Assembly (NCBI GenBank): GCA_902805475.1
Contig: CADCSX010000011.1
Location: 560,001 to 624,000, forward strand
From: Entonaema liquescens
Lineage: Eukaryota > Ascomycota > Sordariomycetes > Xylariales > Xylariaceae
Reading direction: 5' to 3'
Length of the DNA stretch: 64,000 bases
Of the stretch, positions 48,586-60,743 are shown one piece after another (the stretch's first letter is position 1; every line of letters begins with the position of its first letter). A program made the translations under genes and the position numbers. The notes under the pieces were generated by a model that saw nothing but the letters and a program-made list of their open reading frames with translations, was not told where the DNA came from and made no database searches.

Positions 48586-50598
48586 GGTCGGAAGACGCTT
48601 CCTGCAGACTAAACAATATGTTGTTGGAGGATGCTCGGCTACTTATCGAAACTGGATTTTGGTGCTTGGAAAATGCGTTGAGAATAGGAGGAGAGACAGG
48701 AATGAAGAGAGCCTAATAGCGAAGGCCTACTGTCCTTAAATCTACATGTCAAAATCGATGACCTGGGTTGAATAGATCATAATAGTGATGGTCAGTAGTA
48801 GTTTGTGTACTCATATACACTTGTCCTAGTGCTCGTAATATGAGTTGTGATAAACACTTAAACAAGTGTCTAATAATTCAATTCCCCGTGGGCAATTACG
48901 TGGAACTAGGTCACTAGTGTAGCCAGAGACTTACCAAGCTATGTAGGACATATCACCAGACCAAGCCCTACCAGGTTCACACAGTGGATAGTATAGCCAG
49001 TATGAAGCTATTTACCGTTCCTATTCATCAGGGGCTTTCTCCTTCGCATCACTTTCTTTAACCCTATCACCATTCACTTTCCATCCAACCGAGAAGAAAG
49101 CGTACATCCTACGTAGAAAAGTCAGTAGGGAATCACTTATGAAGTCTCAACCCTAAAAATAGAATGCGCTTCGATATAATTATCTATCCGTCTGCTTACA
49201 TGTACTGAACTAGGTACCTATTTTGAGGAGATTGCTCACATTCTAAGCACTTAGTTAAACGCAAGAAAGACCATGGTACTCGCTCAACATATCAGTTGCC
49301 AAAGCCTTTGAACCTATAATGTAGACAGGGTTTTCTCATTTAGATGGTATATTTATCAGACGTTCCAGTATAAATGATCTTCAATACGAAGTGCGTATAT
49401 TTTATCATCAGCGTATCTAGTGGGGGTGCGTGCTTGGCTTAGGTACTTAAAGTGGTTTAAGGGGATCCCTTGGTCCTCGGGTGTACGTAAAATTCATTTT
49501 CTCTTCTCCCAAGGTGATGAAGTCGCTGAGTTACCGCTGAACCATTTGGTAATTTATTCAGGCATATGTAGCTGATTTCGTGACCGCCGTCGGTGACCCT
49601 CCGGGTTACTAAGTTGGTGGTCTAGGATATGTGTTCATGCACAATCGAGAACCGAGCCGAGCTTATTGAGAAATGCCCTAGAATAAAATAGATTCTCGTA
49701 AGCTGCAGGGGTTAGTGTATATGTAAGGTGCTAAAACATGGCATCTGCAGCTTCCACGCCTGCCACGTTAGTGAGGCCCCACTATCAGGCCGCCGTTCGT
49801 TCTTATCTTCCTCCACGATTGCCCCGCATTGTAGAAACCACGACTTAATCAACCATCTTACAGTCGTCCGACCCTGCCGTAGGTATCACCGTCACGCCTC
49901 AAATGTGAAAATAGAAGCTACGTTTCGGAGAAATTATTACGTTACGAAGTTCGCCTAGTTAGCTTCCTTGACGTTGTACAACTTTGTAGCCACCGTTTTA
50001 CATTTTACCAACTCTTCATTCGGACCTTCAAGTTGCAACTCATCTTCCCGCAGGTACCTAAAGTAAGGTACCGCAGGACCCTAAGGTACCTACAGCTTAG
50101 GCTCCAGTTGCGTCACTCAATCAGGTTTACTCACCTCCATTAACGAGGACGAACTCGACCGAAGGCGGAGCATTTGCGTTATTCTTATTATTTCTATTAT
50201 TTCTCCTGAAAGTTTCATTGCGCCATAAATCAGTTTTCCGGACTTCGTTTTCGAGGTCACTTACTTCGATGAACCTATCTTTTCACCTTTATGCGCACAC
50301 ACATTTCCACGAAACCCACGATACATATTTTAACATCTCAGTGGCTACGAACGCAGCTGAACGCTTGTGTCACCATCCACTACCTTAGAACCTACCTACC
50401 TAGGTACTGGCTACATAGGTACGACACAGGTACTAAGTACTAGAACTTCTCATTCACGTGCGCATTTAAAGCCTTGTGAGAACTTGCCCGTATTAATGCG
50501 ACTTTACAACTCATTTCGATCTTCAACCGATATTATTTATCTTATCGGATTTCCTAGAACTGGAGAGCAACCGACGGCTATTCTTCCCCAAACTCGAA
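48586..50598. other. Spacer
   Basis: About 2 kb. AT-rich, with repeated TAGGTACCTA-type motifs at about 49211, 50051 and 50390. A tiny frame at 49738-49848 (36 residues, MASAASTPATLVRPHY...) is protein-like but too short to call. Upstream end presumably holds the small Cys-protein promoter. Confidence 0.35.
49738..49848 (+). CDS. Possible micro-ORF, 36 residues
   Basis: ATG in fair context (AACATGGCA) followed by 36 codons (ASAASTPATLVRPHYQAAVR, then PPRLPRIVE) before TAA. Ala/Pro/Arg-rich and protein-like, perhaps a first exon of something eroded. No partner exon identified. Confidence 0.15.
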   Translation: MASAASTPATLVRPHYQAAVRSYLPPRLPRIVETTT

Positions 50599-51989
50599 AT
50601 GGCAGCAGCAAAGGAGGTCGAAGATGGCATCGAGGACTTCTATGTGGATCGTTTGAACCCTGGAGCAGATTTGGAACTACAGCCGGAGCCCAATGAATCG
50701 CAGGATGTTGAAATGACAGATTCACCCATGATGTCAACGCCTGCACATAGCAGTGTTCTTCCCCATCCATACCCAACTCGGGGCCTTATACCGGTCCAGT
50801 GACACGATCCATGACTAAAGGCCAACTCGCAAGTTTAGTCGGTGCCATCCCGTACACTACCACACCCCTCAGAGAGCGGCTTCGTAACTCTTCCAAGCGC
50901 ATATCCAATTTCAATGTATCCAGACTTGAAGAATCGAGAGATATTAGCTATGTCATGGATGACCAGATTGACGACTCCGATGTGATTAATGATGATGAAG
51001 CCAGCGAAGTGAGAGATCAGGATCAGTCTTTTGAATCATCAGCGCTAGAGAGAGCGTCTACATCCCACCCCCTGACTGGCCAGCTTCGAATATCAACTCG
51101 TCGGTCTACTCGACTCAGTAATGCAAATGCTATGAAAACAGAGGGGGCAGGTTTGGTCGAAAGTTCCTATGGCAGAGTGCGAAAACAGAAGTCAGCGAAA
51201 CGGGTTAAAGTAAGCCCCGCTGCTGTTGGCAAATATGTCCGCCGCTCTCCACGCTTTATGAAGCCCCTCACCGAGTTTCATAAGTATGCTGACCTTCCGA
51301 ACGAACTGAAAATGATGGTATGGGAGGCCGCCATAGAACCACGCCTCGTGTATATAGTGAACCGATATTCGCTATCGCATACTGAACCCCAATTCGAGGT
51401 TCAGAACGAGCAACCTACTTGGTTTAATGCATGTCGCTTGTCACGATGGGTTGCGCGGCTCCATTACTTGAATCTGTTTGCCATGTATAATCCCATCACA
51501 AGTTCTTTCAATCCCAGAACAGTCCAGGCTGTTACTGGCAACGACATCGTTATATTCGAGCCATGCCATGGTGGATGTCGCGGATGCTATTGTGCTCGAA
51601 ACCAGTACGATCTACCCGACCGTTCTATGGTACGATCCTTAGCCATACAAGCGGAATCACCCAACTTGCCCCTCACAACAGAGCCCTGTTGGCAAACCAT
51701 TACTCGATCGTGGCATAATGTCGAGACACTTTACTTAATGAGAACTGCCGTGAAGGGTGCGGATAAGCGTAATAAGGCAATTATTCGAGTTAAGAAAAAC
51801 GATCACGAAACGGCTCTCTTGAAGCGCTTTGACGAATGGAAGAAGGGCCCGGGCATCAATGCTAAAGTTAAAAGCCTGGAGTTTGTCGTTGTGGTAGAGA
51901 AGGAAATGACGATCTCTGATCTGCAAGACCGTTACAATTCCGTCGAAGATCGATTGACCGGTCAACCTGAAGATATAATCCTCGGTTAA
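50599..51989 (+). CDS. 2EXR-domain protein, with a frame discontinuity near 50753-50799
   Basis: Fungal protein with a 2EXR-type domain: FHKYADLPNELKMMVWEAAIEPRLVYI is the signature, with an upstream disordered region (VTRSMTKGQL, STRRSTRLS, VRKQKSAKRVKV, probably nuclear localisation). Two frames contribute: 50599 to about 50752, and 50800-51989. A 47-nt intron 50753-50799 (GTGTTC...GTCCAG) would join them in phase, giving ...AHSM|TRSM; its donor is nonstandard beyond GT. The second frame is also open back to the TAG at 50748, reading SIPNSGPYTGPVTRSM, which looks natural, so a one-base indel is an alternative. Total about 447 residues by the intron model. 2EXR proteins are numerous and poorly characterised in fungi. 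Confidence 0.7.
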
Positions 51990-52265
51990 TACTTCTTTCA
52001 ATGGCCATGAGATTAAATCCATTCCGCCTCCTGGCCAAGTACATCTAGACACTAACAAAAATCAACATTGAGCTGTACATACGCATTACGCGACACCACT
52101 CAGTCTACCTCAAGTGCCGCATAATACCCACTACTAGATCTAGTGATTTTTTCTCACCATTTCCTCTTTTCTTCGACGCGATGATACCAGGTATGTTGAA
52201 TGATCTCCTCTCACCCCTTGTCTGTGTGTACTTGTTCTTATGCTTACATTTTATGTTTAAAGTTG

Positions 52266-53190
52266 TCACGATAAAATACCACGTACTATTTCGCTAATTA
52301 CAAAACGAGATATATTGGAATGTCCTCGCTTCATTGCACGCTTTTGATATCTGGGGCCGTCATATTTGGTAGCCGAGCACCGTATTTTACTACCGACCCT
52401 AACACTATTACCGGCCTCCACAACATCACCCATAACTGCGTCACGAGCAACATCACAATCAACGTCATCGGCGCAATGGCGTAACGTTTCCTTGGTGGGA
52501 GTTGTATATTCCAACCAGACTCGAATACGTTTTCCATTACACTCAGCATTCTCACTCGGTCACGATTAGTTGCACCACTCTCTAGTATATTTGGGATTGA
52601 CCTTATGCGGCCGGGGGTCCCGGGATTGAGGAATACTCGCTGTTGGTATACGCCCCACTCGTATGGAGCCAAGAGGCAAGGCGGAACGAGTGGTATTAGC
52701 ACATCAGTTTCAATGACAACTCCTTTAAAAGAGATATGCCGCCAACCATATTTCTGATCTCTTTGGACCCGGTCAGCTAGATCCTTTTTTTGGCCCTTGA
52801 AAACATTCGAAACGTCCAAATACTGGGAAACAAATCGTCTTCAAGAGTTATCAGTTATCAGTTTGGCGATGCTACCCAGTATTGAGATACTCTTCTCGTT
52901 GGTGCACATTTTGGCGAAACTCATTTTTGGAATTCCCAATGAAGCTAGCCAGGGAATCATCCAGATCATGTTCTATCACAAGCATGATATACCAGTGGTT
53001 ACTAACTAGGAACGAAGAGGTGCGGCGAGGAGAATTTGACTAAAAGAGTACCCAAACGCTCATCGTTCAACAGGGCCTCGAAATCGGAAATGTCCTTCAA
53101 GTAGAACACATTTCACCATTCATAGTTCGACAATTTAACTACCGTTGCTAGATAGAACAATCTCAAACTTGCCACCTACTGGATGTTTAC
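52266..53190 (-). pseudogene. Decayed gene of unknown family
   Basis: Reading the minus strand from about 53190 down, several protein-like stretches appear in succession but in different frames. NVFYLKDISDFEALLNDERL and KFSSPHLFVPS precede a frame change. WYIMLVIEHDLDDSLASF and NEFRQNVHQREEYLNTG end in a stop. FVSQYLDVSNVFKGQKKDLA, GWRHISFKGVVIETDVLI, YEWGVYQQRVFLNPGTPG and ENVFESGWN follow in the frame that runs to 52331. A third frame at 52266-52514 continues the C-terminus. The interruptions are not simple GT-AG introns. I do not recognise the family, so this is called a probable pseudogene. Confidence 0.4.
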
Positions 53191-54597
53191 TTCAATTTAA
53201 AAGCATTCGTCGTAGATGAAATGACTGAACGATAAATGTGACTTGCGTTATTGAGTAAAAGGGTTAGGTAGAATGTGTAAGAACCTAGGTGTGTTTAGTT
53301 GGCATATTTTCAATTTGCTCACGACTTTTTCTGAAATTAATCGGGACGCCAACTACGGATATATCGTGTCCGTATATGCTTCACATCTCATAAGTTATTA
53401 TAATTCAATGTAGGGATTTCATTATACTCCACCTTACCTCTACCTAGGTATGTACCAAATTCAGGACTATCATGATATGTTAAAGACTTTTATTAGCTCC
53501 TTTTCACTAGTATTCCGACTTAGTCAGTGAAGGTTGGGACATCATGATTCTATACGGCGATCAACGTAGCGCCTGCGTCGTGGTGGTACATACCCAATTC
53601 AGGAGTGACCCCTTTGATGACTAAGCTACCTAGCAACTCTCTTTAGGTACCTAGGTACCTATGTCAGTTTTATTCGATAACTTCTTTGTCTTCATCCATC
53701 CACTTGGAAATCGGGTGTGAAGCTTTGTAAAATCCGTCTCTCAGATTCAAGTGCCCCTATCGCGATGCTAACCTCGTATTTATTATTGGAAGTAGCACTT
53801 GTGTAACCACGACTTAGGGAACTTCGTATAATATTTCTTCTATGCTTGGAGCTGGCTCTCTCGTGCGGCTACACGCAATGGACTCCAAGCTCTCGTTACC
53901 CAAGGGTCTGTCTATCTACCTATACTTATTTCTCACTCGCTCCATTCTACTCTCATTCATGAAACGAAGTTTCGTCCCTTCGCATGCAAGATCGATCAAT
54001 TCTATAAGGATTGATTACCTTCGTAAATGCTTTTACCCGCTTGGCGATGGGAGTGGGACAGTGAAGATGTAACACGATTATTGATGAATGTGTCTGTTTA
54101 TTGACTCGCCATACAATCACGATATAAATAATGTACGTCCAATGGAAATGATAGCATGGCGAAAACGGTGAAACAAATTGTGATAAGTAAAGCATTATTG
54201 CCCAAGCAAGAGAGGCGAGAAACGGACAGGATACGTGCCATTTCATAAATCAGTTATCTGCACCAAGTTCTCCTTGTAGCCTCGCCAACAGGATGTCAAT
54301 CGAGACGCATTTCGCAGACAAGCCGATAAACAGGGTAAAGCCGGAAGTCAGATATTTTCAGTCCCGGTGAAGCCACACTAAGTTCTTGCGTCTGTCATTA
54401 ATGTTCTGTCCTCTTGCGTGACGGACATGTTTTAGACGTAAAACTAGGAGCGAAAGTTGGAATTGGTCGATGCCGCATTCTCGAAGAAAGCGACCGAGGT
54501 GGAGAGCAATAAAATATGGGGAAAAGAAACATCAACGATCTAATAAGATAGATCAAAAGTGAAAATGTTTACAGGAAAAACAAAAGCAAAAATTATG
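53191..54597. other. Spacer
   Basis: About 1.4 kb, AT-rich, with TAGGTACCTAGGTACCTA at 53644-53661. Short frames at 53842-54246 on both strands have no recognisable content. Confidence 0.35.
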
Positions 54598-54696
54598 TGC
54601 CCCCACACCGGATTGAACGATGGACCTCAGCATGAACTTGCAGTTATCTCATAAGAGAAGTACAAGTGCTGCGCTCTACCACTGAGCTATAAGGGC
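54598..54696 (-). tRNA. tRNA-Thr(UGU) with 27-nt intron
   Basis: A full cloverleaf can be drawn on the minus strand. Acceptor GCCCTTA pairs with TGGGGGC (two G-U pairs), discriminator A. D-arm GCTC-AGTGGTA-GAGC. Anticodon stem CAGCA/TGCTG. T-arm CATCG-TTCAATC-CGGTG (one G-U). The anticodon loop CTTGTA.A carries UGU, which reads ACA threonine codons. A 27-nt intron follows A37, the canonical nuclear tRNA intron position. Length without intron is 72 nt. Confidence 0.88.
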
Positions 54697-55626
54697 AAAC
54701 GATTTGATTTGCTCAAAACCTTCCCAAATGGGTTTATATAGCTTAGTACACAATGGGCTAGTTTCGTCACGTGTTCTAGATACGTCCTCTACGTAACAGC
54801 GTAAATACTTTTATGGATAACCGCATATAAAAAGTGATATGACTGATGGCTCAAGTAAATACAGTCAGAAATAGCATCGCTGCAACGAACTACCTTTTGA
54901 ACATCTAGGGTTGGTTAGTCGTCCGTAAATGAGCTTTGGCTAATTCTGACCCATATCACTCAGAGAACATTGAACGCGATCAGATTGGCATCGTATTAGT
55001 AGTCAAACATAATCGTCCGATGGAAATAATGCGATCAAGTCATTAATATTCCACAATCTAGATTAAGGATAGTTTTCCGGGTTTAGTATTAGAAGCACCG
55101 TAAAAGGTTTCCTCTTGCAATCGAATATTAAATGGCATCTATAATAAGGTACTTGTCTAAGACGGGTATCACATTCTGCTCGTGCTGGTCGTAAAAGAAC
55201 CATCTCTTCTTTTCGACTCGTATCAGAGTATATGCTTGGGATAAGGCCAGATGCACTATCATCCCTAATCACCAAGCTGTCCCTCCAGAAACCTTCTCTC
55301 CTTATCGCCCCGGCGAATCCATTGTTAAGTAAAATAATCAGTACAAATCGGGCAAGGCCATCGTCAATCTAGGAGACGTTTAGGCAGCTGTAAAGTCATC
55401 GCCAGGCAAGTAATTGAGCCCTGTCCTGCACCAGCGTGTTGTCAAAGGCGCTATAAAGGGATATGTTGTAAGCATGGCTGTCTATCATGGGAATGTTGGA
55501 TAGACCATCGGCAATACCTTCGTCATATAAGGAAGCCCTCTAAGTAAGGTATACTCGGTATTCAAAAATACTGAGGCCCCAGACTTTCCGCAGTTGAGTA
55601 AATATAATCTCTCGAGTGGGATATTA
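54697..55626. other. Spacer between tRNA and TAF11
   Basis: About 930 bp without a recognised gene; includes the tRNA 5' flank and the TAF11 3' end. A 70-codon frame at 55063-55275 (-) has no recognisable content. Confidence 0.35.
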
Positions 55627-56705
55627 TCATTTGAATAATCGACGGCCACCCGCTCTCACGGCGAACCTCTCAACTCCATTCTGCGTTTGCTGGTTCCAAA
55701 CCATCAGGCTTCCTAAAGCGCCACCATTTTCAGTGGATGCCTTGCGACGTCTATATGCTTCGCGAAGATGCTCGGGCCGTAGGGGGGCTTGTCGGCGGTG
55801 CTTTGATAGCTCATTTGAGGGTTCCAGATCATCGTCGGATAAATCGGTTTGCTTTTCGCCTAGTTGCACCCATTCTTGTTGAATCTCACGGGCGGATTCG
55901 ACAATATCTCCAAGGTACATCTTGCAGACGACTTGCATCATCTGATGAACGTTGGTAGGACATGACTGCGATGTGACACTGTTGATATGCTACATGGGGG
56001 CGGTTAGTTTCGTTGTAATGAACCAAGACGACCTATAACATAGGACATGGTTTATCTCACTCTTTTAACGTCTGCATTCTTGAGAGTTTGACGATGCCAA
56101 ACCTCATACCGATCGAACTGCTGTGCATCCATTTGCGCCTTTAATAGCGCATTCAGCTCCTTCTCCTCTTCGAGCTGTTCCTTGGTTCGAGCAGCGGACA
56201 TGCTAGCCATATTCTCGGGTATCTCGAACTCCTCTTCTTTCCTGGAGTCTGGATCGCCATCCTTTCCAGTATTGTTGCCGCTCACGTTGCTAAAGACAGT
56301 GGGCGCGCGGCCTCCTACAACACTTGGAGACCCATCCCGTATGGCTTCAGCCGCGGCCTCGCTTGCGCGTTCTGCTTTCGACTTCCTACCGCGCTTTTTC
56401 TTCGCAGGCGCGCCGCTCACCTGGCTTCCGCTAACAAGGCTCATGGTATCGACGCTTGGCGATCGTCGATAGGATGGGGAAAAGGTCTGGGCTTGAGATT
56501 CGTCGGGTGGGAATGACGTCTGTCGAAGAGGATGAGCCGAGCCTACGGAGGCTATAGACATGACGGATGCTTTGCGACGTTTGAGGGAGGGTGGTTGAGA
56601 TGGAAGATCAGCAGTTGTGGAACCGCGCTTTTTCGATGGCAACTGCGCGCTAGAAGAGTATGGCGGAGAACCCGCAGGCGAGTAGGCGTGTGGAGGGGAC
56701 GCCAT
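55627..56705 (-). CDS. TAF11: TFIID subunit TAF11
   Basis: Histone-fold subunit of TFIID that pairs with TAF13 and contacts TBP and TFIIA. Two exons, 56061-56705 and 55627-55989 (335 residues); the 71-nt intron GTGAGA...ATGTAG joins NADVKR to HINSVTSQSC. N-terminal half: Pro/Ser-rich, with the nuclear signals KRRKAS and KKKRGRKSKAERA. The histone fold starts near EVWHRQTLKNADVKR and continues TNVHQMMQVVCKMYLGDIVE, then LRPEHLREAYRRR. The last part aligns in pattern with the yeast/human TAF11 fold (Q...SQS.P..V...V....K.F.GEIVE). The long disordered N-terminus is usual in filamentous fungi. It is divergent to GTP cyclohydrolase I across 823 bp. Confidence 0.87.
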
Positions 56706-57528
56706 CTTGACTTGTCTAGAAGGCCTAATTTAGTGAAGTCCACTCGCGGTCTCTAGAGTGCGCGACGGATCCGACCTTCCGAAATCTTAGGTAGGAAACG
56801 TAGTCAGTTTGGATGCAACAAGTAGCAAATGTTTTGGTTGGTCAGCTTTGGCTGATAGTATTGATTAGAGATGTTTGGTAAAAACGCAGATGGCTAATGG
56901 AAAGCAATCAGCATTTGGTTACTTAATGTTGTTACTAAGAAAGTTTGGGAATATGTAGTTCTGGGTTTGATAAATGATGCATCCAGGATGACGAAGGGAG
57001 CTTGAGCCACGGATAGATACAATACACAAACTTAAGCCACATTAAAGTTTCCATTGTGAGTGGACCCAAGTAAGTACCCATATAAACTCAGGTACCTTAA
57101 GGTACTACCTGCGTACAAACATTCCAGTGATGGGTACAGCATATAAGCCGCAGCTACCCCACGAATGGTAAGTACAAATGATTACGATAAGACGATAAAC
57201 CAAACCGATAACGGGCAATTGAAGAGTTGTATTTTCGATACTTGCAAATCTTGTCTACTTTGGTATAGCTTGCATTAGAGTGGGATTCAGCGATTCTATC
57301 TCAGCTGTCATAAGCACCAGAGGATTCGCCTTCAAGCATGTGCTTAATCCAATTGAGCTGATTGGAAATTTTAGTAAGATTATTCAGCTCCGTAAGTTCC
57401 TACACCACCCTTCCTTACAGTAAATTCGCACAGAACGCCTCTTATAAACGCCCTTGCACCGCTTGACGCCGTGCCTAGAAAAAAGCAAAATAGTACGGTT
57501 CGCTGACTCAAAGCGGGACGGGTTAGAA
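56706..57528. promoter_or_regulatory. Bidirectional promoter TAF11 / GTP cyclohydrolase I
   Basis: 823 bp between divergent start codons. TACCTTAAGGTACTACC at about 57092 is a locally palindromic version of the window-wide motif. No individual site can be assigned. Confidence 0.4.
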
Positions 57529-58700
57529 ATGGCGACGATAGATTCTTCCGCCAGCTCCACTACTGGAGTTTCCGACATCGACGACTCCGTTAACGGTAGC
57601 GAAAGACAAGAGAACAACCAAAGCCGAGACGATAGAAAGGCTAGTAAGAAAAAAGAGAAGACGAGTAAAGGACGGAGGTATATCAGAGGTCAATGGACAC
57701 TCAAAGTCATTGAAGAGAAGAAATAGCATTAGCAAGGCTGCGCGAGACCCCAGAGATGAGCCTCGAGGCAAGAAGCAGAAGAAGGCTAGGAATGAAGGTA
57801 TAGAAACAAGGTCGCCTAGTCCAGTTATTGACTTCGATGGCTTAAGCCGGCCGAGTACGTATTTACATTCCTCCAACCAATGGCTCCCTCCACTTACACA
57901 ATATAGGTCGAGGAACCCGAGAGCGGCTCGAGGAGAGCTCTGAACAGGCTGCCGAAAGACTAGAGAAGATGCGGGGAGCTATTAGAACAATCTTGGAGTG
58001 TGTTGGCGAAGACCCAGATAGAGAGGGCGTTCTCGACACACCAACGAGATATGCGAAAGCGATGCTTTTCTTCACGAAAGGGTATCAACAAAATGTCAGA
58101 GATATCGTAAATAATGCTATCTTCCACGAAAACCACAACGAGATGGTAATAGTGAAAGATATAGAGATATTCAGTCTCTGCGAGCACCACTTAGTCCCCT
58201 TCACTGGCAAGGTTAGTCATTTGAACTCGCTAGCCTTTTACTCCTGGTTCTAATCCACTACCAGATGCACATTGGATATATTCCTAATAACAATGTTATC
58301 GGTATATCTAAGCTACCGCGTATCGCCGAAATGTTTAGCCGCCGACTGCAAGTCCAGGAACGACTGACACGAGAGGTTGCCAATGCTATCATGGAGGTTT
58401 TAAAACCTCAGGGCGTGGCAGTCGTGATGGAATCAAGCCATCTCTGGTAAGTACTGTAGTTCATCTAATTCCAATTCCTGGCTTTCCCTGAGCAACTGCT
58501 CTTCCTAAGATAGACTTTCCGTCTCTTGGTTTTTCCTTCAAGCAACTGCTAACCGTCATCGTTATAGTATGGTCATGAGGGGAGTTGAAAAAACGACAAC
58601 TAGCACAATCACCAGTTGTGTGCTCGGCTGCTTTGAAAGGAAAGAAAAGACTAGGAACGAGTTCTTAAGCTTGGTTGGACTGAACAGAACATACAGGTAG
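57529..58700 (+). CDS. GTP cyclohydrolase I
   Basis: Converts GTP to dihydroneopterin triphosphate, the first step of folate and tetrahydropterin synthesis; cytosolic homodecamer. Five exons: 57529-57677, 57718-57854, 57907-58211, 58265-58446, 58568-58700 (301 residues). Seen: a disordered, basic N-terminus ending NSISKAARDPRDEPRGKK; GLSRPSRGTRERLEE; TILECVGEDPDREG; and the zinc and substrate motif SLCEHHLVPFTGK|MHIGYIPN across an intron. Then comes GISKLPRIAEMFSRRLQVQERL and SSHLCMVMRG with the second zinc Cys, made by the intron 58447-58567. Catalytic residues are complete. Intron 1 (57678-57717) is only 40 nt and the weakest junction; the rest is secure. Confidence 0.93.
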
Positions 58701-59788
58701 GTAGGCTACAGGATGGGATATATGTCTGCGTTTGAGGCGTTTTAGGTTTGGAGCGTGGGATCTCAACATCAAGCTCATCCATGAATACGGAATGGGAAAT
58801 GCATCTTAGAGCTCAGCAGGCTCAACGCCTTTAAGGAACTGGGTGGCGTTTGGGGGGATAAAATGGCTCTTCAACATCATACTTGTGTATCATCAACTGC
58901 ACCATATATGCATTCATTGAGACAGATAAATACTGCGTAACGAAACCTTTGGTGAATATCATACGTCGAGTGAATGCGTAGAGTGAATAGTAAGAGCAGC
59001 AGCAGCTATGTAGTAATAATAGTTTCCTAATTGTTACCTCTCTATCCTCCGCAAATGACACGCAAGGGCCCTTATATACCATAGACCTATAAATTTATTC
59101 CCATTCTAGTCTAGCTTCTACAATCCCCTGATACAAGTTAAATGTTAGATGACGGGAGTTACTCGGGTTTCTAAAATATCAACAATGTTTGGGGGGTGAG
59201 AGCTTCTTCCATTGGAACTTCGGCGTTCCGGCGTTTATTTGACCAAAGCAGATCGATCTTTAGCGTAAAATAATCCCCGGACAATACCTGTTTTAGACCA
59301 GGTTACCGGCTAGAGGACCACTTAATTTATAAGCACACGGAGATAGGATCCTTGTTTAAGACGACGCTACATTCATCCTTCATCCTACTAGCTAAGCTCT
59401 ACTATATATGCTTACATAAACTTGGATACGTAGGCCTACCTAGAACCGTCTATAGCTAATTTTGATATCGTAAACACGGCATTCTCACTTCATCCGACAG
59501 GATATGATTTTCCTCTCTAATATCTTGGCCCGCTGCGGCTTTGGAAAATTCATGGAATGAATGGATCGGCTTCGGACCGTATAGAAATACCGATGTGATG
59601 GTCATGTATGATGCGACTTGTCTCTTACATAACGTAACGTATGTCTAAAGCAATATGGACTATTCGATATTATATATACCCCTCAGTACCACATCAAAAA
59701 AGATATTCGATATTCAGTACTTCTCACACAAGCCTCTTTCTAAGACATAGTATATACGATAATATTTGAACCAAATTTATTCGACAAG
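58701..59788. other. Spacer upstream of NmrA-like gene 2
   Basis: About 1.1 kb without a recognised gene. A TATATATACC element at about 59672-59681, some 110 bp before the next start codon, is a plausible TATA box. Confidence 0.35.
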
Positions 59789-60743
59789 ATGAGTACCATT
59801 ACCAAAGTTGCAGTTGTAGGGGTAAGAATATATATGAGCACTCCATCTAGCATGCGAATGAACTACTAGCTGACGATTCAATATAATACAGGCTGCCGGC
59901 AACATAGGTCCAACAGTGGTGAAACAACTTCTTGACGACGGTTTCCAAGTCACTGCCCTCACTCGTAAGGGAGCTACACACAGCTTCCCACCCTCAGTGG
60001 CTGTTGCTGAAATTGATTATGCATCGCCCGAGTCACTAGAGGAGGCATTGAGTGGCCAGGATGCTGTCATATCGGCCGTTGGCTTCGACGGATTACCATC
60101 CCAGATCCCTCTGGTTCACGCTGCGGTTAAGGCTGGCGTCAAGCGCTTCATCCCCTCGGAATATGGTGGGGATGCGGAGAACGAGAAGATTCTCAGCCTA
60201 CCCCCCTTCCACCCTAAGAAGGCTACCACAGATCTTCTAAAGAAGGAGGCGGCAGCTGGTAACATCACATACACGCTGATATCTACTGGGCCCTTCCTGG
60301 ACATGACACTCCGGTACGGCTTCCTCGCCGACCTCAAGAACAAGAAGATCACCCTTTGGGATGGCGGCGAGAGGACTTTTAGCACCACCACTATCGCATC
60401 AACCGCCAAGGCCATATCGGAAACCCTCAAGCATCTTGAAGAGACCAAGAACCGTAACGTTCACGTTCAGAACGCACAGTTTACCTTGAAGGAGTTCCTC
60501 GAGATTGCCAAGAAGGTGGTCGGAGCGGACGGATGGACAATAGAGAACAAGACTATCGAAGGGCTCCTCCAGCATGCCCGCGCAGAGCTTGAGAAGGGTG
60601 TTGACTCAAAATTGCAATTCATAGCTGCGGGGATCTGGGGAGAGGGATATGGTGCCCACTTCCAGAAACTCGACAACGAATTGCTCGGAGTCAAGGAATT
60701 TACTGAAGCAGAGCTCTTAGACTACTTGAAGAGTTTCGCATAA
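59789..60743 (+). CDS. NmrA-like / isoflavone-reductase-family NAD(P)-binding protein
   Basis: Small Rossmann-fold protein of the NmrA/PCBER type, either a reductase of small aromatic substrates or a redox sensor. Two exons, 59789-59821 and 59892-60743 (294 residues, 70-nt intron GTAAGA...TACAG). The intron splits the dinucleotide motif: VAVVG | AAGNIGPTVV gives GxxGxxG. Then TALTRKGA, VISAVGFDG, VKRFIPSEYG and FHPKKATTDLL with the Lys of the family pocket, LISTGPFLDMTL, and a C-terminal helix ending LLDYLKSFA. Length typical for the family. Catalytic Lys is present in the position usual for isoflavone-reductase relatives (PKK), so a reductase is somewhat more likely than a pure regulator. 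Confidence 0.87.

Noticed and set aside
23005..60743. One biosynthetic cluster uniting the P450s, NmrA-like proteins and transporter
   Set aside because: Housekeeping genes lie between them, no backbone synthase is intact, and distances are large.
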